Numbered from the stretch's first letter, positions 51,011 to 61,371 are shown. The stretch: DNA of 64,000 nt from Evansella caseinilytica (GCF_900107275.1 NZ_FNPI01000011.1:62001-126000); one strand, 5' to 3'. Notes: a model not told the origin generated them from the letters alone. Numbers and translations: made by a program.

Positions 51011-53104
51011 ATGGCCATGAAGAAGCAAGAGAACAATAAGATAAGTCAACTGCGGGCGAGGCTGAATGTCTTGTTTTTACTCGTATTTCTATTATTTTCG
51101 GCATTAATTATTCGCTTGGGCATGATCCAAATTGTGAGGGGAGAAGAATACGCAAATCAGTCGGCGAAGCAGGCAAATACTACAATTACCTATACGCAAT
51201 CAGCACCGAGAGGAATGATTTATGATCGACATGGTCACGTCATTGTAGGGAATGCTCCGGAATATGCGATTACTTATACACGTTATGGCAACGCCACGAC
51301 AAGTGAAATGCTGGCATCGGCAGAGATTCTTGCTAGTTTTTTAGAAGTGGATATTTCCAGATTGACAGTGCGTGATAAAAAGGATTATTGGCTGCTGACA
51401 CATCCAGATGAAGCAGCGGGGCTTGTTTCACAACAAGAGCAAAAACAGCTGTGGGAAGCCGGGGGGCAAGCAGGAAAATCAAAAAGCGAGATAGATGAAG
51501 AAGTGTATCAGCTTCAGCTGGAGCGCATTACGGAGGAGCAGTTACATCCATTGACGGATCATGACCTGCAAGTGTCCGCCATCTATAGCAAAATGGCTTC
51601 CGGGTCTGTAGGTTCAACACGAGTGATGATTAGCGGGAACAACTCCATGAAGAAGGAAAAAACAATCACTTACGAGGAATTTGCCGCAGTGAGTGAACAT
51701 CTATCGCAATTACCGGGAGTTGATGCAGTAGTCGACTGGAATCGAATATATCCATATGGAGACGTGCTGCGGTCCGTGTTAGGAAATGTTTCAACCGAAG
51801 AGGAAGGCTTGCCCGGCGAAAAGCTCGATTATTATGTAGCGCGCGGCTACAGCAGAAATGATCGTGTCGGGACCAGCTATATCGAGGAAGTGTATGAGGA
51901 GATGCTCCATGGTACAAAAACGAAGCTGGAAGTACATGCGGATAACGAAGGAAACATAACCGACTACACGATCCTTTATGCAGGAGAAAAGGGAAATGAC
52001 CTAGTATTGACGCTGGATATGATGCTGCAGGAAAAAACAGAGGCAATCGTCGAAGCACAATTATGGAACGCCCATGCTGCCAGATCCACGGCCGACCGTG
52101 CTTTTGTTGTCGTCATGGACCCGCGCACCGGGGAAATCTTGTCTATGGTCGGCAAGCGGATTATCACAAATGAAAAAATCGGTAAAAAAGAAATGCAGGA
52201 CTATGCCCTTGGGACGTTTTCGTCTGCCTATGAATTAGGGTCGGCAGTGAAAGGGGCGACTTTGTTGACAGCGTGGGAGACCGGCGCGCTTTCCCCTGGA
52301 GATTACTTGTTTGATGAAAAGCTGAACATCCGAGGAACACCATTAAAGGGGTCTTATTCCAATATGGGGAGCATCAATGACTTGACGGCTTTGTACCGCT
52401 CTTCTAACGCCTATATGTTTAAAGCGGTTATTGCCATGGGCGGCGGAAAATATGCCAGCGGTCAAGGATTGAATTTAAACAGCAGCCTGCTTGATGATAT
52501 GCGGTATTATTTCGGTCAATTCGGCCTTGGCGTTTTAACCGGAATCGATTTGCCAAACGAGACGGAGGGTTATATTGGGACAGGCTCGGCTGCCCAGCAC
52601 CCTGGGTTTGCCTTGGATCTGGCAATTGGGCAGTATGATACTTATACACCGATGCAGCTGGCGCAATATGTATCAACCATCGCCAACGGCGGTTATCGTA
52701 TGAAGCCGCAGCTCCTAAAAGCCGTACTTGAGCCGCAGAAAGATGTTGAAGACTCCCAGAGAGTCGTTGAAGGGCTTAGTCCGGTTGTATTAAACAAAGC
52801 GGCAATGAACGAGTCGTGGATCGAGCGGGTGCAGGAAGGATTTAAAGCAGTCATGCACAATAGCCTTGGAACAGGATATGCTTATTTTCATGACAGTGAC
52901 TATTATCCGGCTGGTAAGACGGGAACAGCAGAAGCAACGGTGAATGGTCAGGATGTGGAAAATGTCACGCTTGTCGCTTATGCCCCTTACGACAATCCCG
53001 AAGTAGCCATCGCCGTTGTTGTCCCTTGGGCGGAAGAAAACTCACCTGCCGCCAAACTCATCGGGAGGCAGGTATTAGATGTCTACTTTACCGAAATAAA
53101 ATAA
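51011..53104 (+). CDS. Class B penicillin-binding protein (PbpA/PbpH type), BlaI-controlled
   Basis: A monofunctional transpeptidase of about 697 residues with one N-terminal membrane anchor (VLFLLVFLLFSALIIRLGM). The dimerisation domain opens SAPRGMIYDRHGHVIVGN. The catalytic boxes are S-A-V-K in YELGSAVKGATLL, S-S-N in YRSSNAYMF and K-T-G in PAGKTGTAEA. The SxxK box lacks the usual proline-gly-ser-thr-phe context, having LGSAVK. It resembles elongation-type PBPs. The ATG at 51011 follows AAGGAAGG. Divergent from the MecA-like gene, with a BlaI-type operator upstream; it looks like a second inducible backup transpeptidase. Confidence 0.85.
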   Translation: MAMKKQENNKISQLRARLNVLFLLVFLLFSALIIRLGMIQIVRGEEYANQSAKQANTTITYTQSAPRGMIYDRHGHVIVGNAPEYAITYTRYGNATTSEMLASAEILASFLEVDISRLTVRDKKDYWLLTHPDEAAGLVSQQEQKQLWEAGGQAGKSKSEIDEEVYQLQLERITEEQLHPLTDHDLQVSAIYSKMASGSVGSTRVMISGNNSMKKEKTITYEEFAAVSEHLSQLPGVDAVVDWNRIYPYGDVLRSVLGNVSTEEEGLPGEKLDYYVARGYSRNDRVGTSYIEEVYEEMLHGTKTKLEVHADNEGNITDYTILYAGEKGNDLVLTLDMMLQEKTEAIVEAQLWNAHAARSTADRAFVVVMDPRTGEILSMVGKRIITNEKIGKKEMQDYALGTFSSAYELGSAVKGATLLTAWETGALSPGDYLFDEKLNIRGTPLKGSYSNMGSINDLTALYRSSNAYMFKAVIAMGGGKYASGQGLNLNSSLLDDMRYYFGQFGLGVLTGIDLPNETEGYIGTGSAAQHPGFALDLAIGQYDTYTPMQLAQYVSTIANGGYRMKPQLLKAVLEPQKDVEDSQRVVEGLSPVVLNKAAMNESWIERVQEGFKAVMHNSLGTGYAYFHDSDYYPAGKTGTAEATVNGQDVENVTLVAYAPYDNPEVAIAVVVPWAEENSPAAKLIGRQVLDVYFTEIK

Positions 53105-53228
53105 TACCTAGGAATACGTTGGCAGGCAACTCCTTATGCGTAGAGACGGCTTCGCATAAGGGAAGTTAACCTCGCAAGCAAAGAGGTGCTTCTCTCTCTG
53201 CCCGGGCGACGAAAAAATAGTGAATATA

Positions 53229-53400
53229 GACGGAATTCCACGAAAAGGTGGCGGAAAAAACCTGCATTTCGACGGAAATACTGGACATGCAGACGGGAAA
53301 ATCTCGATTTTGGCGGAACTATTGAACAAGCAGACGGAAATAATCCCTATTTCGACGGGATAACTGATCAAAATGACGGGAAAAAGTTAAAAGTCGACGG
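53229..53400. repeat. 21-bp phased GACGG repeat
   Basis: GACGG or GGCGG begins at 53229, 53250, 53271, 53292, 53312, 53333, 53354, 53375 and 53396: nine anchors spaced 21 bases (one gap of 20). Alternate units are more alike, giving a 42-base super-repeat with TTTC before every second anchor. A-rich bases follow each anchor. Non-coding, between the PBP gene and the helicase gene. A separate hairpin (TCCTTATGCG/CGCATAAGGGA) lies at about 53130-53165. I see nothing else in 53401-53552. Confidence 0.8.
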
Positions 53401-53552
53401 CATTGCAAAATTATGACTAAAGCATCCGTCAAGCCAATTCGTATTTTCCAACCTGCTCTTTCTAAAACAGACGACTTGTTGTTTTCAATCAGTCAACTAT
53501 CATGTAATCTTAAATCAGGTGAGCATTGAGGACTAAAAAAGAAGGTGAGAAT

Positions 53553-56500
53553 ATGACCGCTGACATACTTGCGTTGTTTCATCCGCTTATCCGGAAATGG
53601 TTCAAAGAAAAAGTTGGCAGCCCTACCGACATTCAAAAACAGGCCTGGCCCCTTATTGCCGAAGGCGAGCACGTGTTGATTACCGCACCCACGGGCAGCG
53701 GGAAAACGTTGACGGCGTTTCTTTGGGCCTTGCAAAAGCTGATCACCAACGAGTGGCAGAGCGGACAAGTACGAGTATTGTACATTTCCCCTCTAAAAGC
53801 GTTAAACAATGATGTGCAGCGCAACTTGTTGAAGCCGCTTGCAGAACTGCAAAGCTATTTTTCGGCAGCAGATGAATATTTTCCCGCAGTACAGGTGCTG
53901 ACCCGGAGCGGAGATACTCCGCAAGCGGAACGGCGGAAGATGCTGCGCCGGCCGCCGGAAATACTGATCACAACACCCGAGAGCTTGAATGTCATGCTGT
54001 CGTCAAAAAACAGCCGCAAGCTTTTCCATGGCGTTGAAACGGTGATCCTTGACGAAATTCACGCCGTCCTTGACAGCAAGCGGGGAACACATTTGATGAC
54101 TGCCGTGGAACGGCTCGTTCCGCTGACCGGTGAATTCCAACGTGTTGCCCTATCTGCAACAATACGCCCGCTGGAGCCGGTGGCGGACTTCATCGGTGGC
54201 TTTACTGCGAAGCCGGCAGGAGAGGAATATCGCTATGAAAAACGTCCGGTGAGGATTTGTAAATCAACGACGAAGAAAGAATACAGCCTAACGGTGGACA
54301 CCATCATGCAGCATATGGATGACCAGGAGCAGGAAGACGCGCTCTGGCAAACATTAGCTGTCACGTTCACAAAAGAGATTCGTCAAAACAAAGCGACGCT
54401 GGTGTTTTGCAACAACCGGCGGGCGGTGGAGAAAATGACCCGGCTTATTAACGATTACGCAGGGGAGGCGCTTGTCTATTCTCATCACGGCTCTCTGGCG
54501 CGCGAGCTGCGCCTGGCGGTGGAAGAAAAACTGAAAGGCGGAGAATTAAAAGGGATCATTGCCACGAATTCCCTAGAACTAGGGATTGATATTGGCAATC
54601 TTGATGCGGTGCTGCTTGTACAGACGCCGCCGTCTCTGACCTCTGCGATTCAGAGAATCGGCAGAGCCGGTCACGGTGTCGGCCAGGTTAGCCGCGGAAC
54701 ACTTTATCCGGTTTATGGACGGGATTTTCTTGAAGCAGCTGTGACCTCTCTTGCGTTGCCGGAAGCTGACATTGAACCGGTGACGCCAATGGAGGCGCCG
54801 CTTGACATCCTTGCGCAGATACTGCTGTCAATGACTTCCGTTGAAATATGGGATACGGACGAGCTGTATGCTTTTATCAAAACAAGCTATCCTTATAGAA
54901 ATTTGGCGCGCAAAAGCTATGATCTGGTGCTTGAGATGTTGGCAGGGCGCTATGCGGATACCCGTCTGCGTGAGCTTCGTCCGAGAGTGGTGCTTGATAA
55001 GCTGGACCGGACCGTGAAAGCCCGGGACGGGATCGCCCTGCTTCTTTATCAAGGCGGCGGCACCATTCCTGACCGCGGGTATTATGATCTGCGGTTAGCC
55101 GATACAAAAGCGAAGCTCGGTGAATTGGATGAAGAGTTTGTTTGGGAGCGGAATATTGGCGAATCGTTTCTGTTGGGAACGCAGGTTTGGCGAATTTTAC
55201 GAATTACCCATAATGATGTGGAAGTTATTCCTGGTGATCAAACGATCAATATTATCCCGTTCTGGCGGTCGGAAGAGCAAAACAGAGATTTCTTTTACGC
55301 GGAAAAAATTGCTTGCTTTCTGGAAAACGCTGAACAAAGCTTGGATAACGGGGAGTTAGCCGGCCAATTGACCAGTGAACTTCAGTGGTCACCGGAAGCG
55401 GCGGAGCGATTAACGAGATTTCTTTTGCAACAACGAGAAACCACCGGTACCTCTTTACCGCACCGACACCATCTGTTAATCGAACATGTCGAGGATCTGC
55501 TTAACAAATCCGACAATAAGCAGGTGGTCCTGCATACCCTTTGGGGCGGGAAAGTAAACCGGCCATATGCTATGGCACTGTCTGCCGCCTGGGAAAAAAA
55601 GTATGGCTACCCGCTTGAAATATACGCGAATAACGACAGCATTATGCTGATGCTGCCGCACAGTTTTGCGCCGCAGGAATTATTGACGCTCGTATCTCCG
55701 GATAATCTCGAGTCGCTGCTGCGGCAAAAGCTGGAAAGCAGCGGCTTTTTCGGGGCGAAATTTCGTGAAAATGCCGGACGTGCCTTGCTTTTGCCGAAAG
55801 CCGGCTTCAAAAACCGAATGCCACTGTGGCTTAACCGGCTGCGGGCAAAAAAAATGATGGCGGCTGTTTCCAATTATTCTGATTTCCCGATGATGCTGGA
55901 AACATGGCGCAGTTGCTTGGCGGATGAATTTGATCTCAATACGGTGAAGCAGTTGCTCGATGAAATCAACAGCGGACAGATTCAAGTCAGTGAAGCGGTG
56001 ACTAACCGGCCGTCTCCGTTTTCTGCGGATCTTATCTGGCGGCAGACCAACAAATATATGTATGAAGACGACACCCCATTTTCAGAGAAAAAATCTGGGT
56101 TAAGTGAAGCATTGCTGAAAGAATTGGTTTATTCGCCGCAACTGCGGCCGGAGCTGCCGGAGGAGTTAATCAGGCAGCTGGATGAGAAGCTCAAGCGAAC
56201 GGCTCCCGGCTACGCTCCTGCCGATGAAGAGGAACTGCTGCTCTGGCTAAAGGAGCGCCTGTATATTCCAGCTGCGGAAGCGGACGCGCTTTTTTCAGCA
56301 ATCAGAAGAGACCATTCCGTAAAGTCGGCGGATTTAAAGTGGGAACTGGCAAAGAAGGCAGCCTGGATTCAGCTGCCGCAAACGGAGCAGCCTGGCTTAT
56401 GCGCGCTGGAGGTATTGCCGCAGTTATGTTCGGCTTTGGAGCTGCCGCTGACGGCGTTAAAGATAATGCCTTTGCATGAGAAGGCAGAAAGTGCGCTGAC

Positions 56501-58019
56501 TAATGGCATACGAAAGCTGGAGGCTTTCGGAAAAGCAGACTCCGATGCCGATACCCGGATGGACACCGCTGTTTTTATTGGTCAATGGCTGTCCTTTTAC
56601 GGACCTGTTGCGGAGAATTTTATCTGTGAGACGTTCGGCCTGCCTGTGGAAGCGTTAAGCTCTGTGCTGGCTGCTTTGCTGGAGGGCGAGATGATAGTGA
56701 CCGATGTCCTTACTTCCGGTTCCGAGAAGACAGAAGTGTGTGACAGGGAAAACCTAGAGCGGCTGTTTGCTATGGCAAGGCGCGCCCGCGCTCCCCGGTT
56801 TAACGCATTGCCGCTATCAGCGTTGCCGTTATTTTTAGCGGAGCATCAAGGACTTGTTGATAAAGGGACGTCACCGGATGATTTGCAGGAACGCATCGAG
56901 CAGTTGTTTGGCTATCCCGCGCCGGCGCAGCTTTGGGAAGAAGTGATCCTGCCTGCTCGTATGGAGCCTTATTATTCTGCCTGGACAGACACCATGATGC
57001 AGTCCAGTGATTTGATCTGGTTTGGCTGCGGCAATAAGCGGATCGGCTTTTGCTTCCGTGAAGATCTGGAGTTGTTTCAACCGCGAGAACCGGATTTGAA
57101 TGGCTTGGAGGAGGCAAAAGCGCTTTTCCCGGATGCCTTAGGCAAATATGACTTGCTGACAATCAGCCGCTACACGGGGGTGCCCAGTGACGAGTTAACG
57201 AAAATGCTTTGGCAGCATGCTTGGCGGCAAAACATCTCCAATGACAATGTGGCTGTGCTGCGAGCAGGGATACTAAATAAGTTTACCCCGGCACCGCTGG
57301 AAGAGCAGCGGCGCGGATCGGGACGGAGAAAGGGTTTTAACCGCTGGGCTGCAACTAGGCCGCTGCAGGGAAACTGGTTTCTGCTTCCGCAAGCGGAAAA
57401 GCCGGATCCGCTAGAACAGGAGGAGCAGGTAAAAGACAAGGTCAGGCAGCTGTTCCAGCGCTACGGGGTGCTTTTCAGGGAAGTGCTGCAACAGGAAATA
57501 CCTGAGCTGCAGTGGCGAAGCATCTTTCGTACATTGCGCCTGATGGAGTTTTCCGGAGAAATTTATTCAGGTCATTTTTTTGAACAACTACCGGGGTTGC
57601 AGTTTGCTTCCATGGAAGCATATCGTTTTTTGCAGTCGGGACTGAATGAACACGCCATTTATTGGGTCAATGCTGCTGACCCGGCTTCGGTCTGCGGCTT
57701 AAAGCTGTCTGGATTACACGATGAACTGCCGTCGCGGCTGCCGAGCAATTACCTCGTTTATCGAGGCCCCGAGCTGAAAGTGGTAGCGCAACGCAACGGG
57801 AAAGCGCTAATAATAATGGCAGATGTGGCTGACCCGGATCTGGCCGAGTATTTCACCTTTTTTAAAACGCTTCTGACAAGGGACTTTCGCCCGATGAAGA
57901 GCATTACGGTGGAAACGATCAACGGAGAATCCGCCGTGACGAGCCCGTACCGCAAAGCATTGGAAAAAATCGGTTTTACCGGACGGTATAAATGCCTGGA
58001 ATTAAGACGTCAGTATTAA
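53553..58019 (+). CDS. Lhr-type large DEAD/DEAH-box helicase
   Basis: A giant superfamily 2 helicase of 1488 residues, typical full-length Lhr (Lhr-core plus C-terminal half). Motif I is APTGSGKTLTAFLWAL, motif Ia YISPLKALNND, motif II DEIH (VILDEIHAVLDSKRG), motif III SAT (RVALSATIRPLE), and motif VI QRIGRAGHGVG. A winged helix and the Lhr core domains follow to about residue 830. The second half (about 850-1488) matches the Lhr C-terminal region. Lhr acts in DNA repair, possibly on damaged or crosslinked DNA. The ATG at 53553 has GAAGGTGAG upstream. It stands alone. Confidence 0.9.
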   Translation: MTADILALFHPLIRKWFKEKVGSPTDIQKQAWPLIAEGEHVLITAPTGSGKTLTAFLWALQKLITNEWQSGQVRVLYISPLKALNNDVQRNLLKPLAELQSYFSAADEYFPAVQVLTRSGDTPQAERRKMLRRPPEILITTPESLNVMLSSKNSRKLFHGVETVILDEIHAVLDSKRGTHLMTAVERLVPLTGEFQRVALSATIRPLEPVADFIGGFTAKPAGEEYRYEKRPVRICKSTTKKEYSLTVDTIMQHMDDQEQEDALWQTLAVTFTKEIRQNKATLVFCNNRRAVEKMTRLINDYAGEALVYSHHGSLARELRLAVEEKLKGGELKGIIATNSLELGIDIGNLDAVLLVQTPPSLTSAIQRIGRAGHGVGQVSRGTLYPVYGRDFLEAAVTSLALPEADIEPVTPMEAPLDILAQILLSMTSVEIWDTDELYAFIKTSYPYRNLARKSYDLVLEMLAGRYADTRLRELRPRVVLDKLDRTVKARDGIALLLYQGGGTIPDRGYYDLRLADTKAKLGELDEEFVWERNIGESFLLGTQVWRILRITHNDVEVIPGDQTINIIPFWRSEEQNRDFFYAEKIACFLENAEQSLDNGELAGQLTSELQWSPEAAERLTRFLLQQRETTGTSLPHRHHLLIEHVEDLLNKSDNKQVVLHTLWGGKVNRPYAMALSAAWEKKYGYPLEIYANNDSIMLMLPHSFAPQELLTLVSPDNLESLLRQKLESSGFFGAKFRENAGRALLLPKAGFKNRMPLWLNRLRAKKMMAAVSNYSDFPMMLETWRSCLADEFDLNTVKQLLDEINSGQIQVSEAVTNRPSPFSADLIWRQTNKYMYEDDTPFSEKKSGLSEALLKELVYSPQLRPELPEELIRQLDEKLKRTAPGYAPADEEELLLWLKERLYIPAAEADALFSAIRRDHSVKSADLKWELAKKAAWIQLPQTEQPGLCALEVLPQLCSALELPLTALKIMPLHEKAESALTNGIRKLEAFGKADSDADTRMDTAVFIGQWLSFYGPVAENFICETFGLPVEALSSVLAALLEGEMIVTDVLTSGSEKTEVCDRENLERLFAMARRARAPRFNALPLSALPLFLAEHQGLVDKGTSPDDLQERIEQLFGYPAPAQLWEEVILPARMEPYYSAWTDTMMQSSDLIWFGCGNKRIGFCFREDLELFQPREPDLNGLEEAKALFPDALGKYDLLTISRYTGVPSDELTKMLWQHAWRQNISNDNVAVLRAGILNKFTPAPLEEQRRGSGRRKGFNRWAATRPLQGNWFLLPQAEKPDPLEQEEQVKDKVRQLFQRYGVLFREVLQQEIPELQWRSIFRTLRLMEFSGEIYSGHFFEQLPGLQFASMEAYRFLQSGLNEHAIYWVNAADPASVCGLKLSGLHDELPSRLPSNYLVYRGPELKVVAQRNGKALIIMADVADPDLAEYFTFFKTLLTRDFRPMKSITVETINGESAVTSPYRKALEKIGFTGRYKCLELRRQY

Positions 58020-58070
58020 CAGCGAATGCTACAACACACCTTGCAACTTTTGCGGTGATGTTCGTCATTT

Positions 58071-58403
58071 GGAGGTGTCTCAAAAGGGTGTTTTTTCCGT
58101 TTTGAGGCACCCCCGAAGCAAAGCGGCACACTTCACCGAAAAGCTGCGAGCTGTCTCATTGTGCCATCGCGCGCGATGGCACTTGGACAGACGTCAGTGC
58201 TCTACTAGTAGAGGAAGAGACAATGAGTGAAGCCGATGCATTCTTTTCAGGCCGACTGTGAGTGGTTTTCTTGGAGACAGGATGACGACATGTCGCCGTT
58301 GCCCATAGGACGTGGGCAGCACTTAGGCGGAATTGGGTCGCATCGTGCGGAACCATTGCCTTTTTGAACAGACGCTTATAGTCTTGGCTTTTGACACAGC
58401 CCC
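58071..58403. repeat. Mosaic intergenic repeat, copy 3 (most complete)
   Basis: Outer ends GGAGGTGTCTCAAAAGGG and GGCTTTTGACACAGCCCC are related inverted repeats. Inside: a hairpin arm TTTTGAGGCACCC, the segment CATCGCGCGCGATGGCACTTGG, then a nested module from GAAGCCGATGCATTC to GCCTTTTTGAACAGAC shared with copies 1 and 2. The copy at 62476 has the same outer ends but lacks the nested module. Confidence 0.75.
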
Positions 58404-58856
58404 TCCAAACGCATTGGGAAACAATCAGTTTAGAAAAGCGCACCTTGCTAAAAACGATGCGCCAATAGTGGGGGAAACAGCGCTGGCGAATCTCAGCACT
58501 GGCTTGTCTCTCCACTGCACATGTATGTATGGTGTCCGTATCACGGCTCGACCATCTCGATCATCCCCCGCCTCTCCCCCCCTCCTTTTTTAGAAAACTA
58601 GCAGATATATCTCAACCTCGATAGCTTCTCAACTGCCTCAAGCAATAGAAACAGGGGAAATTCCTTAGTTCCTGTATAAAAGTCTGTTGTAGCCCGCGGT
58701 GGCTTTTTTCCTCGTGCTATGAGCGGGGTATCATTACCGGCAAGGCATATGAAGAAATGCGCAAATCCATCTATAGACCCCATCAGCAAGCATCCAGTAA
58801 AAATCATTGACCGGCGCTCTGCTCGATTTTTATGGAATCTTGCACGAAAAATGTCA
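58404..58856. other. Intergenic stretch, nothing recognised
   Basis: About 450 bases after the mosaic repeat. No gene or RNA that I can support. The open frames here lack ribosome sites. Confidence 0.4.
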
Positions 58857-58912
58857 TTGATTTTATAAAAATGGTGCTATAGTCTATCTATGTATGGATA
58901 AGAGGTGAGACT

Positions 58913-60016
58913 TTGGATCTAATAAATAAACAATTATCGCAAAAGGAAATTATTAATAAAAAACAGATTACAAAAATACGAGAATTCATTAACGTTCAGT
59001 ATCAAGCTTCCACTCCGAAGGAAAAAGCTACAATATTAGCAAAAATGATATATGATATCATCGATGATACATTGCCGAATGTTTCAACGGAATCAAAAAA
59101 AAGCGTTCGCCAGGCATTAATGAAGAGAAAGCTTTCTACAAACTCACTAACGATTAATGCCAATGACGTTTTTGAATGCATGATTGAATTTGCTACACAG
59201 GAGGAATTAGAAGAAGAGCTTTTTGTATGGGTAAAAAAAGAAGTAGAATTAGATGCGAATATGGTGGAAGAGTATATTGTCAATCTTCTTCATCGTGACC
59301 AAACAGCAGAAAGCGAACTGGCCGTGTCAAGTGATACATATGCAAGTGAGATCGTAAACCAGTCTGCTATTCAAGTAGACGAAGCAAGTCTGCAACTGCC
59401 AAAAAAGCAGCAGCGCAGCTATATGCCATATTTATTAGGAGCGATTTCCATTTTTCTTTTTTGTCTTATTTATCTTCCATCCATTCTAAGTAAGGACAGC
59501 AACATGATTGAGAATACTGGCGATCACGAAATCAATGAAACCGTGGAATCCCCGGCTACTGGAGTCAAAGTGAGAATGCCAAACGAATTACCTTCTTACT
59601 TACAATATCAATCTATTAATGAGGGGAAATTACAAGCATGGTTGGAGGCACGAGATTCAATGCTGGCAGATGAACCATATTTTTCAACCATTTTAGAAGT
59701 AGCCGGCGAGTTTAATATTCATCCGCTGTTATTGTTTGCTGTCACAGGCCAGGAGCAAGGCTTCGTACCAAGCAGCCATCAACAGGCTGACGAAATTGCC
59801 AATAATCCTTTTAACGTTTTTCACAGCTGGGAAGAATTCAATACAACGATTTTGGAATCGAGTCAAATCGCTGCCCGCACCATTGTAAATCTAAGTAAAG
59901 ACCGCCCGGAGGATGTTGATCCGATTCAATGGATCAATCGAAAATATGCGGAAGACCCAAACTGGTGGAAGGGTGTTTCGACCATTTTTCGTCAATTGGA
60001 GAGCGCTGTTCAGTAA
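58913..60016 (+). CDS. Membrane-anchored protein with lysozyme-like (glucosaminidase-type) C-terminal domain
   Basis: 367 residues in a type II membrane layout. Residues 1-170 are a highly charged, helical cytoplasmic part (KIREFINVQYQASTPKEKAT, ATQEELEEELFVWVKKEVEL). One span near 172-192 (YLLGAISIFLFCLIYLPSIL). The outside part, from about 240, resembles the lysozyme-like glucosaminidase fold: HPLLLFAVTGQEQGFVPSS with a candidate catalytic glutamate, NPFNVFHSWEEF, and INRKYAEDPNWWKGV. I infer cell-wall cleavage or binding. The TTG start at 58913 follows AGAGGTGAG. An extended -10 (TGCTATAGT) lies at 58875-58883. Confidence 0.65.
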   Translation: MDLINKQLSQKEIINKKQITKIREFINVQYQASTPKEKATILAKMIYDIIDDTLPNVSTESKKSVRQALMKRKLSTNSLTINANDVFECMIEFATQEELEEELFVWVKKEVELDANMVEEYIVNLLHRDQTAESELAVSSDTYASEIVNQSAIQVDEASLQLPKKQQRSYMPYLLGAISIFLFCLIYLPSILSKDSNMIENTGDHEINETVESPATGVKVRMPNELPSYLQYQSINEGKLQAWLEARDSMLADEPYFSTILEVAGEFNIHPLLLFAVTGQEQGFVPSSHQQADEIANNPFNVFHSWEEFNTTILESSQIAARTIVNLSKDRPEDVDPIQWINRKYAEDPNWWKGVSTIFRQLESAVQ

Positions 60017-60073
60017 AAAAAATATAAAGATCCCAAAGCAACGGGCCGCCCCTGCCAAGGGAAAAAATAACGA

Positions 60074-60104
60074 TTGACTCTTACCTAAGGTAAGGGTCTA
60101 TTAT
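60074..60104 (+). promoter_or_regulatory. MerR-type promoter with 19-base spacer
   Basis: TTGACT (60074-60079), 19 bases, TATTAT (60099-60104). The spacer holds CTTACCT-A-AGGTAAG (60080-60094), a perfect 15-bp dyad, the expected binding site for the regulator that starts at 60124. Confidence 0.85.
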
Positions 60105-60123
60105 TTTCACTAAGGAGGTGGTT

Positions 60124-60861
60124 GTGCTGCTCACAGTAAAGCAGGTTGCCGATTTGACCGGCGTTACGATCAAAACGCTGTATCATTATCACAAGATCGG
60201 ACTATTGGAACCAGGGGAAGTGACGGATGCCGGATATCGGCTGTATGGAAAAAAGGAATTGGAACGGCTGCAGCATATTTTATTTTACCGGGAATTAGAT
60301 TTTCCTTTAGAAGACATTCAAAAATTGCTGGATGAACAAAACAATCGGTACAGTCTATTGCTTGAACAAAAAAAGCTGATGGAAGAGAAACAAGACCGGC
60401 TTGAGCTTATCTTAAGCACGATTAACGAAACGATTCATTTCGAGGAGCGTGGAAAAACAATGGAGGACCAGCAGATGTTCAAAGGGTTGAATAAAGAGCA
60501 GTGGCAAGCGCAGCTGAAAGAGCATAATGATCATCTGAAAGAACACTATCAGTATGAAATTCCCACAGATGAGTTTGACGGGGAGGCTGTCGAGGAATCG
60601 GCGAGGGAAGCACATGAGTTTATGAGTAAAATGGCGTTTGCCTTAAAAGCGGGCTGGAGTGTGGATGATGAAAGAGTGAAGCAGCTTGTCACCCGGCACA
60701 TCCACTATATCAATGAACAAATCATGCCGCTGGATGCGAAAGGATTTGTAGAATCCGCGTGGTTTTTTATTACCGATGAATTTCACAAAAAAATGCTGGA
60801 AGACCAGCAAATCGGCTTAAGCTACTACTTGTATGCGGCTGCCGTGAATCTTTCTGACTAG
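60124..60861 (+). CDS. MerR family regulator with TipAS-like antibiotic-binding domain
   Basis: A regulator of 245 residues. The MerR headpiece reads LTVKQVADLTGVTIKTLYHYHKIGLLEPGEV (in part), with wing DAGYRLYGKKELERL. A long helix follows (residues about 75-110). The C-terminal part (GLNKEQWQAQLKEHNDH to the end) matches TipAS, a helical domain that traps thiopeptide-like antibiotics. The start is GTG 60124, 6 bases after AAGGAGG; GTG 60118 overlaps that site. It has its own 19-base-spacer promoter and no close target gene, so autoactivation is likely. Confidence 0.85.
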   Translation: MLLTVKQVADLTGVTIKTLYHYHKIGLLEPGEVTDAGYRLYGKKELERLQHILFYRELDFPLEDIQKLLDEQNNRYSLLLEQKKLMEEKQDRLELILSTINETIHFEERGKTMEDQQMFKGLNKEQWQAQLKEHNDHLKEHYQYEIPTDEFDGEAVEESAREAHEFMSKMAFALKAGWSVDDERVKQLVTRHIHYINEQIMPLDAKGFVESAWFFITDEFHKKMLEDQQIGLSYYLYAAAVNLSD

Positions 60862-61060
60862 CAGCGGGTAAAGGAAAGGGGGGGCGGCCACCGTGTTTGC
60901 TTGAACGGCAGGAGGAGGCGCCTCTCGAGGACAAGAAAAAGAAGAGGAAAACCTGTATGCGCGGAAACATAGCGACCGATCCGTTTGGCGAAGAAAAACA
61001 GCAGCCGAGCGGATTTTTTATGTATGGTTACGTGTATAAGCAGTTTCATTGAAAATTATG

Positions 61061-61089
61061 TTGATAATGATTATCATTGTTAATAATTG
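61061..61089 (+). promoter_or_regulatory. Fur box on a promoter without a protein gene
   Basis: TGATAATGATTATCATTG at 61062-61079 is an almost perfect Fur box. It overlaps TTGATA (-35, 61061-61066), and TAATTG lies 17 bases further. The layout copies the one at 5131. No protein gene follows for 565 bases. It may drive a small RNA or be left from a lost iron gene. Confidence 0.7.
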
Positions 61090-61371
61090 TTTTTGTAAGC
61101 GTTGCTGCTTTTGGGCCGATTTTTGAAAATAAAATGGCCGTTTTTCAAATAAGTTCATTTGTCTGAATGGCTGGTTTAGTTTCAAAATGTTCACGCATGG
61201 CGTGGAGGTGGAAGTGAGCTTAGCCTACGGTCCAAAAGCAAAGAGCACAATCTTTAGAAAAGATATTTGTTGATATATGGAAGAAGTGTGAGCTTGAACA
61301 GAACACAAGGCAGAGGGGCAAAGAAGCAGCCGGAGAAAATAGAATATAGTATGATTTGCCGCCGCCGCAAT

